The notes under the pieces: model-generated | The model's input: only the letters and a program-made list of their open reading frames with translations | The model's database searches: none | What the model was told of the DNA's origin: nothing | Part shown: in pieces, positions 39,264 through 43,309 of the stretch | Layout: each line of letters opens with the position of its first letter | Position numbering within the stretch: position 1 is the first letter of the stretch | NCBI GenBank assembly: GCA_035946175.1 | Contig: DASYZQ010000004.1 | Coordinates: forward strand, 1 to 43,309 | Reading direction: 5' to 3' | DNA length: 43,309 bases | Source: DASYZQ01 sp035946175 | Lineage (GTDB): Bacteria > Patescibacteriota > Saccharimonadia > Saccharimonadales > UBA4665 | Made by a program: the position numbers and the translations under genes

Positions 39264-40781
39264 TCATGTCTTGACTGGCGGTAGATGCGCGACTACATGC
39301 ATGGCCGGAATGCAAATATTACGTCCTTTCCAGCTGACCGTCGAAAATTCATACCCCCCCATAGAATAGTGCATAAGCCCTATATCCATCAGGACCATGA
39401 GCGGCAGGCCTATGGGAGCAAACCACCAGCTATTGATGTGGGTTTCAAGCACCATACACAGATAGCTGACAACCAGCAATAAACAAGTAACGCCCTCAAT
39501 CACCACATAAAGCATTCCGGGGTGTATCCACCATGCGCCCAAGAACAGCCCGAAGGGCAGTACCAAAAAGCTGAGTTCGAGCACGCTGGAAAGCAGGACA
39601 TTCTCAGGACGGCGGTGCAACTGAGGATAACGGGTACGCACTGCCGTGGCCCGCTGCTCACTCACAGACTTAGCGCTCTCTATGCCAAGCGTCTTACTCG
39701 AGCGACGAAAGCTATAACCATCAGTTGCCAGTAACTGTTTGGCAAAGTAGGCCTCCGGTACGATCGAACGACTGACCGCTGCAAAGCCGCCGGCCTTTTG
39801 TAAAATATCAACCTGTATTACCCAACAGCTACTAATAACCGGCGGTCTGTTGAAAAAACGACGGGGCGGCACTAACTCCCACCAGTACCGCATAGCTTGG
39901 ATGAGCGAAAACTGGCTATAAGTGGTCCGATGTCGAAGTGGCAAGATACTAATCATCTGTTTGTTGTTGTTCAGCATAAACTCCATAATCTGGCGGATAC
40001 TGTCGGACGAAAAACGGACATCAGCACCACAAAAAAGCAGGTATTCGCCGCTGGCTTCAGCAGCTAGACGCGCATAGGCATTGTTCTTGGCGAGCCATGT
40101 TGGTTCGGGTTCTTCTCCTGAGATAAAACGCACCCCGGCATGCGCGAAACTTCGTATGATATCCGGTGTACGACGATTCGGCGAGCAATCATCAAATACC
40201 AAAATTTCCAGTTTCGGGTAGTCACTTTTTATCAGGCTATCGAGGCAGGTTTGCAGGTCATCAGTTTCATTACGAGCTGGAATAGCCACGGTAACTGCGG
40301 GCAGCAGTTTATCCGGTACCTGCTTTTCCCTCGGCGGCCAAGCAGTACGCTTGGCACGGCGCAGCGTTGATGCCAGGAATAGTGCTGCCACACTAAGCTG
40401 CAGCGTAACGGCAAAAAGCCACGTGGCATTGCTGGCGATATGCAGATAGTGCCAGTCTATCCACAGTAAAACAACGAATAATTGAGCTGCATTGAGCATG
40501 AATGAACTCCGCCGGATAGCCCGACGAAGATATGTCTCATGCATGCGACCCTCTGCAATGCGAAGTAGATTGAAAACTCTATATGCCCCAACCGTCAAAA
40601 ATAGGCTGCCAAAAAACCCGGGTCGCCACCACAGCAACGCTGTCATACTGAATGCGGTAGATGCAGCTGCAATCGAACTTAATTGTCGCCGATGACCCCA
40701 ACAGTAAGTTAAAGTGGGTACAGCCAGATCAAGCAGAACAGACAAGGCAAAAATAAGACCAGCAACTACGGGAACAGTCAT
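39264..40781 (-). CDS. Membrane-bound family 2 glycosyltransferase
   Basis: 505 residues. Several N-terminal membrane helices, then the GT-A domain: VTVAIPARNETDDLQTCLDS, ILVFDDCSPN, the DxD-type site FCGADVRF, and the acceptor-side VPEAYFAKQL (ED-like). Three or four membrane helices follow, ending in WKGRNI. Likely adds sugars to a lipid carrier or surface polymer. A TATAGT box lies 9 nt before the ATG, suggesting a leaderless mRNA. Confidence 0.88.
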   Translation of the reverse strand: MTVPVVAGLIFALSVLLDLAVPTLTYCWGHRRQLSSIAAASTAFSMTALLWWRPGFFGSLFLTVGAYRVFNLLRIAEGRMHETYLRRAIRRSSFMLNAAQLFVVLLWIDWHYLHIASNATWLFAVTLQLSVAALFLASTLRRAKRTAWPPREKQVPDKLLPAVTVAIPARNETDDLQTCLDSLIKSDYPKLEILVFDDCSPNRRTPDIIRSFAHAGVRFISGEEPEPTWLAKNNAYARLAAEASGEYLLFCGADVRFSSDSIRQIMEFMLNNNKQMISILPLRHRTTYSQFSLIQAMRYWWELVPPRRFFNRPPVISSCWVIQVDILQKAGGFAAVSRSIVPEAYFAKQLLATDGYSFRRSSKTLGIESAKSVSEQRATAVRTRYPQLHRRPENVLLSSVLELSFLVLPFGLFLGAWWIHPGMLYVVIEGVTCLLLVVSYLCMVLETHINSWWFAPIGLPLMVLMDIGLMHYSMGGYEFSTVSWKGRNICIPAMHVVAHLPPVKT

Positions 40782-40838
40782 TTGCTTTTAACTATACGGC
40801 AATTGGTATGATCACAGAAAGCTTTGACTAAACAAAAT

Positions 40839-40868
40839 TTGCATTAATATCACATATTAGTATATAAT
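40839..40868 (+). promoter_or_regulatory. Promoter of the 40875 gene
   Basis: TTGCAT (40839-40844), 18-bp spacer, consensus TATAAT (40863-40868). The ATG at 40875 is 6 nt downstream with no RBS, a clear leaderless arrangement. Confidence 0.75.
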
Positions 40869-40874
40869 ATACTT

Positions 40875-41507
40875 ATGACAGTCCCTGCCACTGAACAATT
40901 CGTGCCGATAGGAGTCTATCCTGAGTCGCCAGTAGAATATACCGATGACTTTAGTGATATCAGAGAGCGATTTTTGACACTTGCAGATGAATATGGCGTC
41001 AAATCCATTTTTCGTCCAGGCGCCAGGCCTGATGCTCCATCAACGCCAACAGACCCCTCATGCGAACGAGCCCAAGAAGGCCCAGGAGCAATCCCAGCAA
41101 CGGCAACCCTCTGTGATGAGCCTGTCAACTTCGAACTCCAAGGATTATCCACCACTGACCCATCTGCCCACCTGCAATCAAAGATACCAAGACAAGACAG
41201 CACAGGAAAAGCGGTTGGCCGCGTTATTGAGAGAGTACTCAATCGCACCAATGCACGTCGAACACTTGCAGCCATTGGTCTCGTAGCCGCCTGTGTCTCC
41301 GGCGCTGTGGCTGCTCAGGGGGTTAAAACTGCCCTACAAGCCAGTAAAGAATCGTCTAGCGTGCTCTTTACACCCACACTGGGCGGCCCACCCGTAAGTG
41401 ATAATAACCGCATAGTCAGACAAGACCGCAATAGCTATAACGACTACAGCGTATATATGCCTTACCTTAAACAACAAACATTCGGCTTCGGTGAACGTTT
41501 CGGGTGA
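40875..41507 (+). CDS. Hypothetical protein with one membrane segment
   Basis: 210 residues. A long proline/alanine-rich polar N-terminal part, one hydrophobic segment near residues 130-150 (LAAIGLVAACVSGAVAAQ), and a polar C-terminus; a single-pass membrane topology with most of the protein on the cytoplasmic side is likely. No family recognised. Driven by a consensus leaderless promoter; the next ORF starts within its last 17 bp. Confidence 0.65.
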   Translation: MTVPATEQFVPIGVYPESPVEYTDDFSDIRERFLTLADEYGVKSIFRPGARPDAPSTPTDPSCERAQEGPGAIPATATLCDEPVNFELQGLSTTDPSAHLQSKIPRQDSTGKAVGRVIERVLNRTNARRTLAAIGLVAACVSGAVAAQGVKTALQASKESSSVLFTPTLGGPPVSDNNRIVRQDRNSYNDYSVYMPYLKQQTFGFGERFG

Positions 41508-41670
41508 GGGGGTATTCGAAGCCGTATACGGCGGCCTAGGAACAATCATCCCGATCGCCCTGATCGGCGGTACAAGACGAAAGCGAACGCGAGTCCCTAT
41601 ATCAACCCCGACATCCCTATCTGATTTATTCACTCCGTCTACTAATGTTAACCCAAAATTAAAACCGTAG
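41491..41670 (+). CDS. Small membrane protein, 3' end replaced by IS insertion
   Basis: 59 residues from GTG 41491: a hydrophobic stretch (GGLGTIIPIALIGG) followed by RRKRTR and a Ser/Thr/Pro-rich tail. The insertion at 41646 changes the end of the frame, with a stop in the IS terminus (TAG 41668). Joining across the IS restores the original end VQVQTHRGHF and TAG 43203-43205, so the last ten residues were replaced by seven. Function unknown. Confidence 0.5.
   Translation: MNVSGEGVFEAVYGGLGTIIPIALIGGTRRKRTRVPISTPTSLSDLFTPSTNVNPKLKP
41630..41645 (+). repeat. Target-site duplication, left copy (16 bp)
   Basis: TCACTCCGTCTACTAA directly precedes the left IS end and is repeated exactly at 43156-43171. 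Confidence 0.9.
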
Positions 41671-43155
41671 CATCCCAAGTTAAAACTGGAGTGACTGAGG
41701 AGTCTCTATCTGTTGGTAACCAAGTACCTCATTGTCTTTTAGGAATCGTACTTCAGTTAGGTTTCTGCCCGGAATAACATGTAGCGTTACTGCTGTGCTG
41801 TCTGGCAGGTTACCGGGTACACTAATCTGCATACCATCAAAAGAGATCTCGCCATAACCATTGACCTTACGTTCTGCCCTCAAGCAAAAAATGTCCTTGG
41901 TAGAAGTAACGGGAGGCGTAGCTTTCATTACGTCAAGTGGGTGAAATACCGTTCTTCCGTCATTGACCGCATTCATGAAGCGTACGGCTGGTATCTCACC
42001 AGTTGTGGAGTGCACCGCTCGGTTATTGTACCGATCGACTTCTTGAGCCAGAATTGTCTGCACTGCATCGAGACTACGAGCATGCTCCCTAGCGGCTCTT
42101 CGCACAATTCGGTCTTGCATCCACCGGTAAGGTCGCTCAATCTTACCTTTGGCTTCAGGACTAAGCGCATAGGTTACCTTCATGGCAGTGGCTTCGACAC
42201 ATTGTTTCCACTGAGGAGCAATGTCATCGGTGCCAAGCACCCTTTGGTAATTAGCAGCACTCCGTCCGTTTTTGTCGGGTTCGCTACATACCGGAAGATA
42301 GCATGGTTATCTGAGTAGTACTGAACACCGACACCGTAATGCATGACAACCGACTCCAGTGATTCAATGTGCGCCCAGGATGATTCATGCTCAAAAAGCT
42401 CGGCGAAGACTAGTTTACGGCTATGGTCGTCAAGTGTGGTAATGAGTGACCATTTGAGTGGGCTACCGTTTTGTTTGACTGCATACGGTGACCATTGATG
42501 GAGGGAAGCATCGTGCTGTAACAACATACCAACGGAGTCCGGTTAGTACCTGCCGAGTGTGTAGACTTTTGTTCTTCGGTCGTTCAAGATAGAAGCCCCA
42601 TTGCTTCGCGTAGTTAATAACTGTTTGAGCCGTTAAGCTACTGCCCGTACTGTCTACCACAGCGTCACGGATAGCTGAGTAGTTGTAAAACATGATTGGC
42701 ATAGCCGGGTTATCTATGAAGCTTTTCTCCAGCTCTAGCTCCTTACGAATAGCAGCCGTAATGGTTCTGTCTTTTTTGTGGTTTGCGTAATCCCGGCCAT
42801 AGCTAACCGTGAACTTTGATGGGTGAGCTTTGTAGGCCTTTAGCAGCCCATAGAACCGACTTTGTTTGACACCTAACAGATGACAGACGTCATCTCGACG
42901 CATGGTACCATCTATGTACCAAGCTAGGTATTGTTTTACCTGATCGCTCGTAAAGTTATTATGTAGTTGCGCCATAGCCCCCTCCCGCATTACTTGTTAC
43001 TCCCGTAACTAGCGTAAGCACAGAGGACTATGGTTTTAAAGAGTTACGCGTAAACTACTCCAGTTTTATCTTTGTTTCGTTTCCGCTCCACTTTTATGTT
43101 TGTGATGAAACGGCCTACCGGTAATGAGCATTCCACTTTTATTTTTGGGGTAACA
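41646..43155 (-). mobile_element. Insertion sequence, DDE/rve type, 1510 bp
   Basis: Left end TGTTAACCCAAAATTAAAA and the reverse complement of the right end, TGTTACCCCAAAAATAAAA, are inverted repeats with 17 of 19 matches. Flanking 16-bp direct repeats mark the target duplication. A motif of the form CAAA-ATAAAA-[CG]TGGAG occurs three times at the right end (43058-43074, 43086-43102, 43131-43150) and twice, more loosely, at the left (41653-41670, 41674-41691), probably transposase binding sites. Contains one broken transposase gene. Confidence 0.9.
41680..42975 (-). pseudogene. rve/DDE transposase with two frameshifts
   Basis: The N-terminal HTH (MAQLHNNFTSDQVKQYLAWY; MRRDDVCHLLGVKQSRFYGL) is followed by the integrase core. 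Catalytic acids survive: LITTLDDHSRKLV (Asp), QYYSDNHAIFRYV (Asp) and AKGKIERPYRW (Glu). The reading frame changes near 42535 (joining LTG to SVGMLLQHD) and again near 42290 (joining FRYV to CSEPDKNGRS). GGGAGG precedes ATG 42975. Full length would be about 430 residues. Inactive unless the shifts are sequencing errors. Confidence 0.88.
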
Positions 43156-43171
43156 TCACTCCGTCTACTAA
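43156..43171 (+). repeat. Target-site duplication, right copy (16 bp)
   Basis: Exact copy of 41630-41645 directly after the right IS end. The identity continues three bases further because the IS also begins with TGT. Confidence 0.9.
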
Positions 43172-43225
43172 TGTCCAGGTTCAGACACATCGAGGACACT
43201 TCTAGAATATATCTAGGAGGTCTTC

Positions 43226-43309
43226 ATGTATGGAAAAGTAGGGATTGGCACACCCTCCAGTATTAGGGATGTAGCACCACCTAAGCTAAAGCAGATAAGA
43301 CAAACTGTC
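43226..43309 (+). CDS. 5' end of a gene cut by the window edge
   Basis: ATG 43226 is preceded by AGGAGG (43215-43220) at ideal spacing. The first 28 codons read MYGKVGIGTPSSIRDVAPPK then LKQIRQTV without a stop. It starts 20 bp after the original stop of the IS-disrupted gene, so it belongs to that operon. Too short to identify. Confidence 0.6.
   Translation, partial: MYGKVGIGTPSSIRDVAPPKLKQIRQTV

Noticed and set aside
43072..43266. 64-codon ORF across the right IS end
   Set aside because: It crosses IS end motifs and the target duplication and clashes with the RBS-supported gene at 43226.
1..43309. CRISPR arrays or rRNA genes
   Set aside because: No regularly spaced repeats and no rRNA-like sequence were seen.

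Overview
The window looks like chromosome from a small-genome bacterium of the candidate phyla radiation (Patescibacteria), most likely Saccharibacteria (TM7). This is inferred from gene content: a DUF5674 gene overlapped by its usual ~105-residue partner, a stand-alone TrpR-like (YerC type) regulator, a large TraG/VirD4-like ATPase, a replication-relaxation protein and many genes overlapping by 4 bp. UGA is an ordinary stop here. Many genes have a -10 box only 5-10 nt before the start codon and no Shine-Dalgarno sequence, so leaderless mRNAs appear common.

Layout. 1-4.6 kb: a broken gene end, a methyltransferase interrupted by an in-frame TGA, trpS, a low-molecular-weight phosphatase, DUF5674 plus partner, and an EEP-fold phosphohydrolase. 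4.6-6.4 kb: a Fic gene and a PLD-like gene, each preceded by a copy of a 58-bp repeat whose first 12 bp equal the 3' end of the tRNA-Trp gene found at 36.4 kb. 6.4-14 kb: an XRE regulator, a membrane protein, a probable ~90-nt structured RNA with its own promoter and terminator, DUF3800, a TrpR-like regulator, an M20-GNAT-membrane-APH run, and a glutamate 5-kinase (proB) behind what looks like a classical proline attenuator. 14-25 kb: one minus-strand run of 17 almost gapless genes (SDR, SRPBCC, cupin, EEP, HAD, SnoaL, PanE-like, S66, RBBP9-like, CutA-like, three S51-fold proteins, an alpha/beta hydrolase, MazG, a SET-glyoxalase fusion, APH) headed by one promoter.

25-36.4 kb is accessory DNA: the TraG/VirD4-like ATPase, an XRE gene with two operator palindromes, a RadC-like JAB protein, small RHH-like proteins, a DUF6119 protein, a short structured RNA, a CBASS pair (SLATT effector and CD-NTase; the CD-NTase frame is broken near its 3' end), a large structured element, DUF3768, a replication-relaxation protein, and a large serine recombinase whose 3' end runs antisense into tRNA-Trp. 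This has the look of an integrative element lodged at tRNA-Trp; the 58-bp repeats at 4.6 and 5.8 kb may be its other, older ends.

36.5-43.3 kb: a P-loop kinase, a YgjP-like metallopeptidase, a soluble PAS histidine kinase, a membrane glycosyltransferase, and a small membrane-protein operon interrupted by a 1.5-kb insertion sequence with clear inverted ends, a 16-bp target duplication and a twice-frameshifted transposase. No CRISPR array or rRNA was seen.
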